Assembly: GCA_902826775.1 (NCBI GenBank)
Contig: CADEHE010000021.1
Location: 1 to 39,833, forward strand
Source of the DNA: an uncultured Pseudomonadota bacterium
GTDB taxonomy: Bacteria; Pseudomonadota; Gammaproteobacteria; Burkholderiales; JALYOK01
Direction of reading: 5' to 3'
DNA length: 39,833 nucleotides
Of the stretch, positions 31,583-39,781 are shown one piece after another. The translations under genes and the position numbers were made by a program. Numbering within the stretch: the stretch's first letter is position 1; each line of letters begins with the position of its first letter. The notes under the pieces were generated by a model, which was given only the letters and a program-made list of their open reading frames with translations, did no database searches and was not told where the DNA came from.

Positions 31583-32800
31583 ATGCGTAGGCTTTGGTTG
31601 TTGTTCGCGCAGGCAGTCACGCTCAGCCTGGCGGTATTTTTTGTCGTTGGGTTCTTTCGTCCCGATCTGCTGCCTTGGCGCAGCGGCGGCCTGGTTACTG
31701 TTCCTCAGGCGAGGATCGAGCATCCGGTGCAAGCCGCCGCCCGCCCGAATTCCGCACCAATCATACCGGTCGGGCTCGCAAGCGGGGCACCCGTTACCAC
31801 GTTTCGCGCCGCGGTCGAGCGGGCCACGCCCTCGGTGGTGAACATCTTCACCAGCAAAGAAGTGCAAACCAACCCGATGCTGGATCATCCGATGTTCCGG
31901 CGCTTTTTCGGGGACGAGTTCGATGGCGGCAACGGCGGTCCGGCGCAGCGCCAATCCAGCTTGGGCTCAGGCGTTATCGTCAGCAGCCAGGGCTACGTGC
32001 TAACCAATCACCACGTGATCGAAGCGGCGGATGAAATTCAAGTCGCGCTCAGCGATGGGCGCAAGGCCGAAGCAACCGTGGTCGGCGCTGACCCCGAGAG
32101 CGATCTGGCGGTGCTGAAAGTTGATGTCAAAGATCTGCCGGCAATTGCCTTTGGCAGCTCAGATACGCTTGGCGTTGGCGATGTCGTGTTGGCGATCGGC
32201 AATCCATTCGGCGTCGGGCAGACGGTGACCATGGGCATCGTCAGCGCAGTCGGGCGCAGCCATCTCGGCATCAACACGTTCGAGAATTTTATCCAGACCG
32301 ATGCGGCGATCAACCCCGGAAATTCCGGCGGCGCGCTGGTCGATGCGCAAGGCAACTTGCTCGGCATCAACACGGCAATCTATTCGCGCAGCGGCGGCTC
32401 GCAGGGCATCGGCTTCACCATTCCAGTCAGCCTGGCTAAGCAAGTGATGGAGCAGATCATTCAGTCCGGCTCGGTTACGCGCGGCTGGATCGGCGTCGAG
32501 GTACAAGATGTGACACCCGAGCTAGCCGAATCGCTGAAGCTGCGCGGCAATGACGGCGCGATCATCGCCGGCGTACTGCGCGGTGGCCCGGCGGATAAAG
32601 CCGGCGTCAAACCCGGCGATGTGCTGGTCGCGGTGAACGGCAAATCGGTAAAGGATTCCGCCAGCATGCTCAACTTGGTCGCGGCGCTCGCCCCGGGCAA
32701 AAGCGCGGATCTGAAATTCCTGCGCGCGGAAAAGCCCGTCGACCTGCAAGTCACCGTCGGCAAGCGTCCTAAACCGCAGCGCGTCGAGCGCGAGGAGTAG
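31583..32800 (+). CDS. DegS/HtrA-type periplasmic serine protease
   Basis: 405 residues. An uncleaved N-terminal membrane anchor (WLLFAQAVTLSLAVFFVVGF) is followed by a trypsin-like domain with the triad H144 (TNHHVIEAAD), D174 (ESDLAVLKVD) and S248 (NPGNSGGALVD), then one PDZ domain at about 300-395 (WIGVEVQDVTPELAESLKLR; GPADKAGVKPGDVLVAVNGK). One PDZ plus an anchor makes it DegS-like (HhoB), not DegP, which has two PDZ domains. Such proteases sense misfolded envelope proteins, and DegS cleaves the anti-sigma factor RseA; whether this one does is not known. It is close to petABC and mscL, a frequent betaproteobacterial neighbourhood. Confidence 0.93.
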   Translation: MRRLWLLFAQAVTLSLAVFFVVGFFRPDLLPWRSGGLVTVPQARIEHPVQAAARPNSAPIIPVGLASGAPVTTFRAAVERATPSVVNIFTSKEVQTNPMLDHPMFRRFFGDEFDGGNGGPAQRQSSLGSGVIVSSQGYVLTNHHVIEAADEIQVALSDGRKAEATVVGADPESDLAVLKVDVKDLPAIAFGSSDTLGVGDVVLAIGNPFGVGQTVTMGIVSAVGRSHLGINTFENFIQTDAAINPGNSGGALVDAQGNLLGINTAIYSRSGGSQGIGFTIPVSLAKQVMEQIIQSGSVTRGWIGVEVQDVTPELAESLKLRGNDGAIIAGVLRGGPADKAGVKPGDVLVAVNGKSVKDSASMLNLVAALAPGKSADLKFLRAEKPVDLQVTVGKRPKPQRVEREE

Positions 32801-32818
32801 CGGCGCTACAGCATGTAG

Positions 32819-32875
32819 CCAGGGGGTATCCGGTCCGGACTCTCTTGACTGCTTGGTTCTGAAGATATCCCCTGG
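32819..32875. repeat. Inverted repeat after the HtrA gene
   Basis: CCAGGGGGTATC (32819-32830) is the reverse complement of GATATCCCCTGG (32864-32875) except for one base, with a 33-base loop. No T run follows, so it is not a classical terminator; it could be an RNA structure or a remnant of a repeat. Confidence 0.6.
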
Positions 32876-32954
32876 CCGGTATTTGGGTTTCCCAAGCCTC
32901 CGAGCGGAGGCCGGTGCGCCTTTATTCGACGCCCCTTCAAACGTAAGAATGCAC

Positions 32955-32982
32955 GTCATTGCCGCGCAAGCGGGAATCTCCA
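32955..32982. repeat. Single palindromic GTCATT-type repeat unit
   Basis: GTCATTGCCGCGCAAGCGGGAATC... has the same pattern as the arms of the element at 33543-33635 (GTCATyCCCGCGAAnGCGGGrATC). Such units resemble the dispersed ATTCCC-N8-GGGAAT family known in Neisseria and other betaproteobacteria. Confidence 0.55.
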
Positions 32983-33247
32983 ACCTCTGAATTTAAAGTC
33001 CCCCCACGTGCAGTAAGCGCCGAGCAAGCGCCGGGGAAGGGCGACAATAGAGGCTCGTTCGCCCCCCAACACTTGGCCCCAAGCAATAGCGCGTCCCTAC
33101 CGATCCCCCCCACCCAGGTAGGGAACGCCGCACCGCCCACGATCTAGACTCTGCCTCGTGGTGAAGAAGACGCGCGCAGCGCCGCCAACGTTCACTCCCC
33201 CAGCGAGCGAAGGCGGCGCCGCGCCGGATAGAGAGACGGAGCAGAAC

Positions 33248-33451
33248 ATGAACGCACACACTTTACAGATCGGCGCATCCATCGCGCTTTGTGTACTCGG
33301 GCTGGTGCTTGTCGTTTTCCCGGAAGCCGGGCAGCGCCTCATGCCGATCGAGGTTCAGCAAGACCGCGATTTCGCCGTGCGCTTGCTCGGCATGGGAATG
33401 CTTTGCGCCGTGTTTCTGGCATGGTCGATCAAGGATTTCATCGAGACGTAA
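33248..33451 (+). CDS. Small membrane protein of unknown function
   Basis: 67 residues from the ATG at 33248 with GGAG 6 bases upstream; the frame is open back to 33158, but that part is not protein-like. It has two hydrophobic segments (LQIGASIALCVLGLVLVVFP and VRLLGMGMLCAVFLAWSIKD) separated by a short charged loop (EAGQRLMPIEVQQDRDF), so it is a two-helix inner-membrane protein. No family recognised. It is flanked on both sides by repeat-containing spacers. Confidence 0.6.
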   Translation: MNAHTLQIGASIALCVLGLVLVVFPEAGQRLMPIEVQQDRDFAVRLLGMGMLCAVFLAWSIKDFIET

Positions 33452-34004
33452 AGATCTTGAGCGAACTCCGGCAGCGTCATGCCGAGTCTGCTTTCTCGGA
33501 TCGAGACTGCACACGGACCATGAACCCGATATGCATGTGGGTGTCATCCCCGCGAAGGCGGGGATCCAGGTGTCTTTGGCAAAGCCGTATTCGTTGATGC
33601 AGAAAGTATTGGATTCCCCCTTTCGCGGGATGAGCTGGTGTTTTAGAGATCGAGATTTTTCAGTAGCGTGCGCAACCGGTTTATGCAAAGCGAAGCCCAT
33701 CGCGCTTCTACGTTGTGAAAATGGGCAGAGCTTAGAGGGCGAAAGGGGCTCGCGCCATCGAGTTGCGGTGCGGCGTGACACAGTTTGCCCTTAAGCGTCA
33801 AGGCTACATTTGTGCCATTGAATTTGCGTTTCGATCGGAGTAGTAATTGCATCTGCGGTGAAGAAAAACGGCAACGTGCGGCAAGGCACCGGTTAAGGGC
33901 GAATTTCTAACCTCCGCCCGACCCGATAGCTGCGCAAAGCCGAAGAACTCTTTCCCCCGCCACCAGTGCGGAGGATGTGAATGCTTTTCGGAGGAAGCAG
34001 TCGC
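33452..34004. other. Intergenic region with a palindromic element, no gene
   Basis: 553 bases. It contains the paired inverted repeat at 33543-33635 and otherwise no convincing gene; the plus and minus open frames through it are made of the repeat and lack start sites. Confidence 0.5.
33543..33635. mobile_element. MITE-like element bounded by inverted GTCATC repeats
   Basis: The left arm 33543-33568 (GTCATCCCCGCGAAGGCGGG then ATCCA) and the right arm 33610-33635 (TGGATTCCCCCTTTCGCGGG then ATGAGC) are inverted copies of each other, and each is itself partly palindromic. They enclose 41 bases. The 93-base unit has no coding capacity and looks like a small non-autonomous repeat element. Confidence 0.6.
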
Positions 34005-37000
34005 ATGCGCTGGACCGTAAACCGCTTCGTTGTTGCGCTCGCTCTGAGTGGCCCGCTCGCAGGCGCTGCTTGGGCGCAGCAGCAGCCGCAAACTGCGCAG
34101 CCAGCCGCGCAACAATCAGCGCAGCAAAGCACGCAGCCGGCAACCGAAACGGTACAAGCCGCCCCGCGCGCTGGAGCGCGTGAGCAACTCGCGATGCTCG
34201 CCCCGCTGCGCTGCGCCGACCCCATCGCGCGCATCGCCTCCGTGCAAGGCCAAGTTGAGCTGCGCGACTTGCGCACCGCCAACTGGCAGCGGGCACAACT
34301 GAACGAGGCGCTGTGCTTGAACGACCACATTCGGGTTGGTCCCAACAGCCGCGCCAGCTTTCAGTACTTCAGCGATGTCACCGTTCAGCTCGATCAAAAC
34401 ACTTACATATCGTTGGTCGAAGCGAAAGATAAAGTCAGCATTTGGACGCAGATGTGGCGCGGCGCGCTGCACTTCATCACGCGCTCGCGCCGGCCGTTCC
34501 GCGTGATCACACCGTTCGTGAACGCATCGGTCGAAGGCACCGAGGTCTACATCGCCCTCGCCAAAGACCGCGCCGATTTGACCGTTTTCGAAGGCAAGCT
34601 CGATGTCGCCAACGACGCGGGACAGGTGCTGCTCTCTTCAGGAGAATCCGCGCTCGTGCAAGGGCTCGAATCGATCCCCGATGACGACCAGTTCCGCCAG
34701 TTGCGCGCTGAAGCGCCGCGCAAGGTTCTGATCGCCAAACCGCGCGACGCCGTGCAGTGGGCGCTGTACTACCCGCCGGTGATCGACGTGCGCCCGGGTG
34801 AAAATGTCCACCCCAACTTGAAAGCCGCGAGCGAACAATTCCGCGGCGGCAATACTGCCGAAGCCTTCGCCGAACTCGACAAAGTGCCGGCGGATAGCTG
34901 GGATGCGCAGTACTTCATCTATCGCGCCAGCCTGCTGCTTTACGTCGGGCGCGAGCAAGAAGCGCAAGCGGAGCTGGCGCAAGCGCTGCAAAAGGACGAT
35001 GCGAGAAAAAGCGATGCCCTGGCGCTACAGACCATCATCGCTATCGTGCAAAACGATAAAGAGCGAGGACTGAGCCTGGCGCAGCAGGCGGTGCAGGCCG
35101 ACCCGAGCTCGGCTGCGGCGCAGATTGCGCTTTCCTACGCGCAGCAGGCGATATTCAAGCTGGAGCTGGCGCTCGCGAGTGCGGAGCAGGCGGCGACGTT
35201 AGATGCGAATAACGCTCTGGCGTATGCGCGGATCGCGGAGTTGCAGCTTTCGCAGGCAGATTTGGATAAGGCGCTAGCGGCAGCGAAGAAGGCGGCGGAA
35301 CTAAATCCCAATTTGGCTCGGACGCAATCGATACTTGGGTTTTCGTATCTGACCAGGATCGATACGAAGAACGCAAAAGAGACATTCGCAAAAGCCATCG
35401 CGCTGGATTCTGCTGATCCGCTACCGCACTTGGGACTGGGATTGGCGAAGATTAGAGAAGGCAAGCTCGCGGAAGGTCGTCAGGATATTGAGCAGGCGGT
35501 GATTCTTGATCCAAACAACTCGCTGATTCGCAGTTATGTCGGCAAGGCGTACTACGAAGAGAAGCGCCATGAGTTGGCGGGCAAGCAGTTTGAGATTGCG
35601 AAGGAATTGGATCCGAACGATCCGACGCCGTGGTTTTATGGTGCGATACAAGAGCAGGCGACCAACCAACCGATCCAGGCGATCGCCGACCTTGAACGAT
35701 CAATCACCCTGAACGACAAGAGGGCGCCATACCGGTCCCGACTTCTGCTGGATCAAGATCATGCTACGCGTCAAGTCAGCGTCGCGCGCTTATTCGAGAC
35801 AGTCGGTATGGATAGCATGGCGACCAGCACCGCGACAGCTTCAGTTGCACAAGACCCTTCGAACTACTCGGCACATCAGTTTCTTTCAGAGGTGTACGCA
35901 GCGCGAGACAGACACGAGATAGCACGAGCTAGCGAGCTACTACAGGCGCAACTCCTCCAACCGTTGAGTTTGAATCCCGTATCGCCTCAACTGCCTTACA
36001 CCGATCTAAGCCTTCCTGCCGGCGCTTCGCGGACTTCGTTGTTCGAAAGGGAATACGCGTCCATGTTTGAGAGCAACCGCCTAAAGTTCTCTGTCGGTGG
36101 TCTCTTGGGAAGTCGTGATACACACGGAAGCGAACTCATTCTTTCGGGTCTCTCCGATAGGTTCTCCGGCAGCATCGGGCGCTTCGCGTACTCAACCGAC
36201 GGTTTCCGCAGAAACAGTGACATCGCCCACGAAATCTATAACGCCTTTGGGGCGGTCGCATTGTCCCCGGATCTGACCCTGCAACTCGAGTTCCGCAAGC
36301 GTGACACTAAACATGGCGACATCTCGCTGTCATTTGATCCGGACTTTCTTCGCCCCGACGATCGGAGAACGATAAAACAAGACGGCATACGTACAGGCTT
36401 AGCTTTTAGACCAAGTACGAAGTCTGTATTTCTCGCGACGCTTGCAAGGAACAGGGCCAAGTTTGAAGACATCTTCATTGATCCTGGAGTCGTGGAGGGC
36501 AATGAGCTCTTCGACGACAAAGCAAGATTGTCGGAGGTTCAGTACCAACGGCTATTCTCCAGACTCAGTCTTGTAGCGGGCGGCGGTTACTCGGAAGTTG
36601 ACACGATCGATGCCTCTGTTCTCGACTTCACTGCGTCGGCCGGCACTCCATGTGCACCTGATCTTGAGCCGTGCGATACACGTCAGCGGTTCTTGGTACG
36701 ACAATGGAATTCCTACCTCTACGCACAGGTCGCTCCGTCTCCTCCGGTTTCACTCACTCTCGGGGTAAGTAGGGAGGCCTATGAGGACGATAGTCAAGCT
36801 ATCGAGAAGTGGAATCCGAAAATTGGGGTACGAATTGCACTGTCGCCGGACGTGACTTTCCGCGCGGCCGGATTGCGTACGCTCAAGCGCGCACTCATAA
36901 CGCATCAAACGATAGAACCAACTCAAATTGCCGGTTTCAACCAGTTTTACGATGACGCTGTCGGAAGTCTGAACAAGCTCTTTGCGAGTGCGCTTGACTT

Positions 37001-37559
37001 TCGGGTTTCTGATCATGTTTCCGCAGGAGCTGAAATTCGTCGGCAGGATTCGAGCATATTTACCGGGACTGCCGGCCCGGCGTTGTCGCAAATTCCCACA
37101 CAACACTTGCGAACCGAATCGGTCCAGTTCGATGCAAACTGGCGCGCTAGCCAAGGCATTGCGTTTTCGATTGGTGCGGGAGCGGAGCGATTCACTTGGG
37201 ACACAACGATCTCGCAAAGCACCTTCCCCACGTACCTACGGACGCTTAAACTTCCGATGGGACTGCGACTGTTTCTGAACGACAGTCTCTACGGCGAAGC
37301 GATAGCGACTAGTGTTTGGCAAAAAGTCGAGCGCCTAGCGGCGGCACCTGTCCCAGTTGGCAAGGATCAGTTTGTTCTTCTTGACTTGTCCGTCGGATAT
37401 CGCCTTCCGCGAAGGCTGGGCGTAATTAGTTTGGAAATCAAGAATGCACTCGACGCAGAATTTTCCTACCAAGACGACAACTTTCGCAGCACTGAGCTAC
37501 GACTCTCACCATACTTACCCGTCCGGCGCGTTTTCCTCAAAACGTCGCTGGTGTTTTGA
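34005..37559 (+). CDS. FecR-domain, TPR and outer-membrane barrel fusion protein
   Basis: 1184 residues from the ATG at 34005 (GGAGGA 9 bases upstream), giving a clean signal peptide MRWTVNRFVVALALSGPLAG with cleavage near AWAQ. A Gln/Ala/Pro-rich linker leads to a FecR domain at about 70-190 (CADPIARIASVQGQVELRDL; RVGPNSRASFQYFSDVTVQL). A helical TPR array follows at about 265-630 (ALAYARIAELQLSQADLDKA; PHLGLGLAKIREGKLAEG). The last 500 residues alternate strand-like segments (DLTLQLEFRKRDTKHGDISL; LDLSVGYRLPRRLGVISLEI) and end in Phe (FLKTSLVF), the signature of an outer-membrane beta-barrel. Single chains with this order are uncommon. The role is unknown; a sensor-plus-export or cell-surface assembly role is only inference. 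Base use changes from GC-rich to more even after about 35.7 kb. Confidence 0.8.
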   Translation: MRWTVNRFVVALALSGPLAGAAWAQQQPQTAQPAAQQSAQQSTQPATETVQAAPRAGAREQLAMLAPLRCADPIARIASVQGQVELRDLRTANWQRAQLNEALCLNDHIRVGPNSRASFQYFSDVTVQLDQNTYISLVEAKDKVSIWTQMWRGALHFITRSRRPFRVITPFVNASVEGTEVYIALAKDRADLTVFEGKLDVANDAGQVLLSSGESALVQGLESIPDDDQFRQLRAEAPRKVLIAKPRDAVQWALYYPPVIDVRPGENVHPNLKAASEQFRGGNTAEAFAELDKVPADSWDAQYFIYRASLLLYVGREQEAQAELAQALQKDDARKSDALALQTIIAIVQNDKERGLSLAQQAVQADPSSAAAQIALSYAQQAIFKLELALASAEQAATLDANNALAYARIAELQLSQADLDKALAAAKKAAELNPNLARTQSILGFSYLTRIDTKNAKETFAKAIALDSADPLPHLGLGLAKIREGKLAEGRQDIEQAVILDPNNSLIRSYVGKAYYEEKRHELAGKQFEIAKELDPNDPTPWFYGAIQEQATNQPIQAIADLERSITLNDKRAPYRSRLLLDQDHATRQVSVARLFETVGMDSMATSTATASVAQDPSNYSAHQFLSEVYAARDRHEIARASELLQAQLLQPLSLNPVSPQLPYTDLSLPAGASRTSLFEREYASMFESNRLKFSVGGLLGSRDTHGSELILSGLSDRFSGSIGRFAYSTDGFRRNSDIAHEIYNAFGAVALSPDLTLQLEFRKRDTKHGDISLSFDPDFLRPDDRRTIKQDGIRTGLAFRPSTKSVFLATLARNRAKFEDIFIDPGVVEGNELFDDKARLSEVQYQRLFSRLSLVAGGGYSEVDTIDASVLDFTASAGTPCAPDLEPCDTRQRFLVRQWNSYLYAQVAPSPPVSLTLGVSREAYEDDSQAIEKWNPKIGVRIALSPDVTFRAAGLRTLKRALITHQTIEPTQIAGFNQFYDDAVGSLNKLFASALDFRVSDHVSAGAEIRRQDSSIFTGTAGPALSQIPTQHLRTESVQFDANWRASQGIAFSIGAGAERFTWDTTISQSTFPTYLRTLKLPMGLRLFLNDSLYGEAIATSVWQKVERLAAAPVPVGKDQFVLLDLSVGYRLPRRLGVISLEIKNALDAEFSYQDDNFRSTELRLSPYLPVRRVFLKTSLVF

Positions 37560-37594
37560 CGTTAAACCGTGGTTGACATGAAAGGAGAACACCA

Positions 37595-37888
37595 ATGTTT
37601 CTGGCCGACGACTTCAAAGCAGCGGTGCAGATGAGCGACGCAGTCAAGACCGCCATTCCGGATGCGAACTACGTTATCGCTGTGAAACTCCCTAGCACCG
37701 ATAAGGGTCCGTACGAAGTCACAGTGCACGTCAGGGACCTCAAGATCAGAAAAACCGATCTGCGAATTGACGCCGTTGCCAAAGGGGGTGAGCAGTTAGT
37801 GCCTCAGCCGGATGAACTTCTCGTCCTTATGACGCCTGATGGAGTAATGAGTTATTGCACCAGTACGCCCCGTTGGCGCTGGATCTAG
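37595..37888 (+). CDS. Small protein of unknown function
   Basis: 97 residues with AAAGGAG well placed before the ATG. It reads as a small alpha/beta protein (FLADDFKAAVQMSDAVKTAI, YVIAVKLP, YEVTVHVRDLKIRKTDLRID, ELLVLMTPDGVMSYC). No signal peptide and no recognised family. It lies 35 bases after the FecR-TPR-barrel gene on the same strand and is followed by a terminator-like hairpin. Confidence 0.7.
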   Translation: MFLADDFKAAVQMSDAVKTAIPDANYVIAVKLPSTDKGPYEVTVHVRDLKIRKTDLRIDAVAKGGEQLVPQPDELLVLMTPDGVMSYCTSTPRWRWI

Positions 37889-37899
37889 CAGTAGGTGCT

Positions 37900-37926
37900 C
37901 CGCCGCCAGTATGGCGGCGGTGTTTT
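37900..37926 (+). terminator. Hairpin terminator between the small gene and the peroxidase
   Basis: CCGCCGCCA (37900-37908) pairs perfectly with TGGCGGCGG (37912-37920) around a 3-base loop, followed by TGTTTTG. It lies 12 bases after the stop of the preceding gene and 40 bases before the peroxidase start, so it could attenuate read-through. Confidence 0.65.
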
Positions 37927-37965
37927 GCGTCTTCCGTACACCAACTAGCGCGAAACGGCCCGAAA

Positions 37966-39456
37966 ATGAGCAACGGGGCATTTAGGAATATGTTCGAAGA
38001 TCTTGAGCCACTCGTGCCCGAAGATCGTTTCCTTGCGGCGCTTTCAGCGACCATGATTGAGGGGCGGCCGTTATTGTCGGTCGATGACCCTAGAGAGAAG
38101 AAGCTGCAAGCTGGCTACACTTACTTGGCCCAATTCATTGACCACGACATCACCTTTGACCAGACCGCCTTGTTCCACGGCGCCGAAGTATCTGTGCCCG
38201 TGGAGAACAAGCGCACTTCTCGTTTCGATCTAGATAGCGTGTATGGGGGGGGGCCTGAGATAAGACTCGAGCTCTATCAAGCCGATCGGACAAAACTTCG
38301 AGTTGAGGACAGTACGCCAGATCCCGGAGAATGGGACCTGCCTCGAGATCGGGGAGGGATAGCCATTATTGGTGACAAGCGCAACGATTCAAACCTTGTC
38401 ATCAGCCAGCTCCACCTCGCGTTCCTTAATTTTCACAACAATGTCGTAGACACAATGAGCGATGGGGACATCGGTGCGCGATCGCGCTTCGAAGCGGCTC
38501 GCGATATCGTGCGCCGTCACTACCAATGGATAGTACTGCATGAATTTCTGCCGTTAATTGCTGGGCACGATGCCGTTTCGAACGCGCTGCGCGTGCATGG
38601 CCGGCAGCCTCAGAACGAACCGCCATCAGGCTCGGGAGCAACGACGCGCATATTCGACATTGACCAAGGCGTATACATGCCGTTTGAGTTTTCGACGGCG
38701 GCGTTTCGTTTTGGTCATAGCATGGTGCGGCACGAATACTTCATCAACTCGCAATTTGGAGCGTTGATCTTCATCTTCGATTCTTCGAAACCCGACGATG
38801 ATGCTGCTTTAGATCTAAGAGGATTTCGGCCTCGTCCGAAGCGCATGAAGATAGACTGGAGCCGATTCTTCCATTTCCCATCACGTGCCGCGCTGGCGAC
38901 AAGTGTGCAGCTAGCGCGGCCGATCGATCCGCTCATCGCAGCGCCACTCTTCCGCATGCCGACCAAAGTTGCCGACTTCGCGAACAAAGCGTTGCGCCCG
39001 GACGATATTCTTCGCTCAGTACCGGCGCGCAACTTGTGGCGCGGACGAAAGAACAAACTCGCTTCCGGACAGGCGGTGGCTGAGGCAATGGGCCTCCCTG
39101 CTTCGGAGATGTTAGGGCATGGAAGACCATTTGAAATCGACCAACGGGGAATCCAAGGAGCCATTGACGACATAGCGGGCACCGGGCTAAACAGTCAAGA
39201 CCTTGTCGAGAGGTTTGGACGGAACACGCCGTTGTGGTACTACATCCTGAAAGAGGCTCAGGTTTTCTTCAATGGCGAGGGGTTAGGGCCCGTTGGCGCA
39301 AGAATTGTTGCGGAGGTGCTCGTTGGCCTGCTGGTGGCCGACAAGGATTCCATCCTAAACGCCGCTCGAGATTGGAGACCGGAGGGCGGAAAATTTGGTT
39401 GCCTTGAAGCTGATAGATTTCACATCGCTGATCTCATTGATTTCGCGGGAAGCTAA
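37966..39456 (+). CDS. Animal-type haem peroxidase (peroxicin-like)
   Basis: 496 residues from the ATG at 37966; the frame is open to 37855, but that would run through the hairpin and overlap the previous gene. Residues of the peroxidase-cyclooxygenase superfamily are present: Q56-x-x-D59-H60 (LAQFIDHDIT, distal His and haem-linking Asp), R139 in GDKRNDSN (distal Arg), and proximal H251 in FRFGHSMVRHEY, besides SQLHLAFLNFHNNVV and HYQWIVLHEFLPL. At the position of the second haem-linking acid (three after the Arg, Glu in myeloperoxidase) there is Ser142, so only one ester link is expected. No signal peptide is seen. The enzyme would use hydrogen peroxide to oxidise halides or organic substrates; its partner here is unknown. 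Confidence 0.92.
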   Translation: MSNGAFRNMFEDLEPLVPEDRFLAALSATMIEGRPLLSVDDPREKKLQAGYTYLAQFIDHDITFDQTALFHGAEVSVPVENKRTSRFDLDSVYGGGPEIRLELYQADRTKLRVEDSTPDPGEWDLPRDRGGIAIIGDKRNDSNLVISQLHLAFLNFHNNVVDTMSDGDIGARSRFEAARDIVRRHYQWIVLHEFLPLIAGHDAVSNALRVHGRQPQNEPPSGSGATTRIFDIDQGVYMPFEFSTAAFRFGHSMVRHEYFINSQFGALIFIFDSSKPDDDAALDLRGFRPRPKRMKIDWSRFFHFPSRAALATSVQLARPIDPLIAAPLFRMPTKVADFANKALRPDDILRSVPARNLWRGRKNKLASGQAVAEAMGLPASEMLGHGRPFEIDQRGIQGAIDDIAGTGLNSQDLVERFGRNTPLWYYILKEAQVFFNGEGLGPVGARIVAEVLVGLLVADKDSILNAARDWRPEGGKFGCLEADRFHIADLIDFAGS

Positions 39457-39508
39457 GCGGTAGATTATTTGCACAGGGTCACGCTGAGAGTGAAAAGTAG
39501 GAGAGGAC

Positions 39509-39781
39509 ATGCAAATGGATAAGGCGAGTGCTCTATTGGCGGGTCTTGTTGCATTACAGGGTTGCGCATATGTATCTGCGACCCGGATCATTACGGACAA
39601 ACCCCTGACAGAAGATGTAAAGCAATATGGCATCCGATATTGGCTTGCTCGCCCTTATCTGTTGGTAAGCCGACCGGTGGAGATAGTCCGAGAAGACACG
39701 TATTCTCTCTCGCTAGACGGTCAAGCGTTCACGAAGATAACTTTCGAACAGGCAATGCAAGCAGTCGAGGAGGCGCGGTGA
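39509..39781 (+). CDS. Small lipoprotein of unknown function
   Basis: 90 residues with AGGAGAGG just before the ATG at 39509. The short signal MQMDKASALLAGLVALQGC has a lipobox at LQGC, so the mature protein should be lipid-anchored at Cys19. The rest (YGIRYWLARPYLLVSRPVEI, SLSLDGQAFTKITFEQAMQA) is not recognised. It follows the peroxidase by 52 bases on the same strand and may belong with it. Confidence 0.7.
   Translation: MQMDKASALLAGLVALQGCAYVSATRIITDKPLTEDVKQYGIRYWLARPYLLVSRPVEIVREDTYSLSLDGQAFTKITFEQAMQAVEEAR

Larger units (their letters stand above)
32801..33247. other. Intergenic region with inverted repeats, no gene
   Basis: 447 bases. It holds a near-perfect long-armed hairpin at 32819-32875, a short hairpin CCTCCGAGCGGAGG (about 32898-32911), and a single copy of a palindromic GTCATT-type repeat at 32955-32982. 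The small open frames here have no start signals. Confidence 0.5.
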
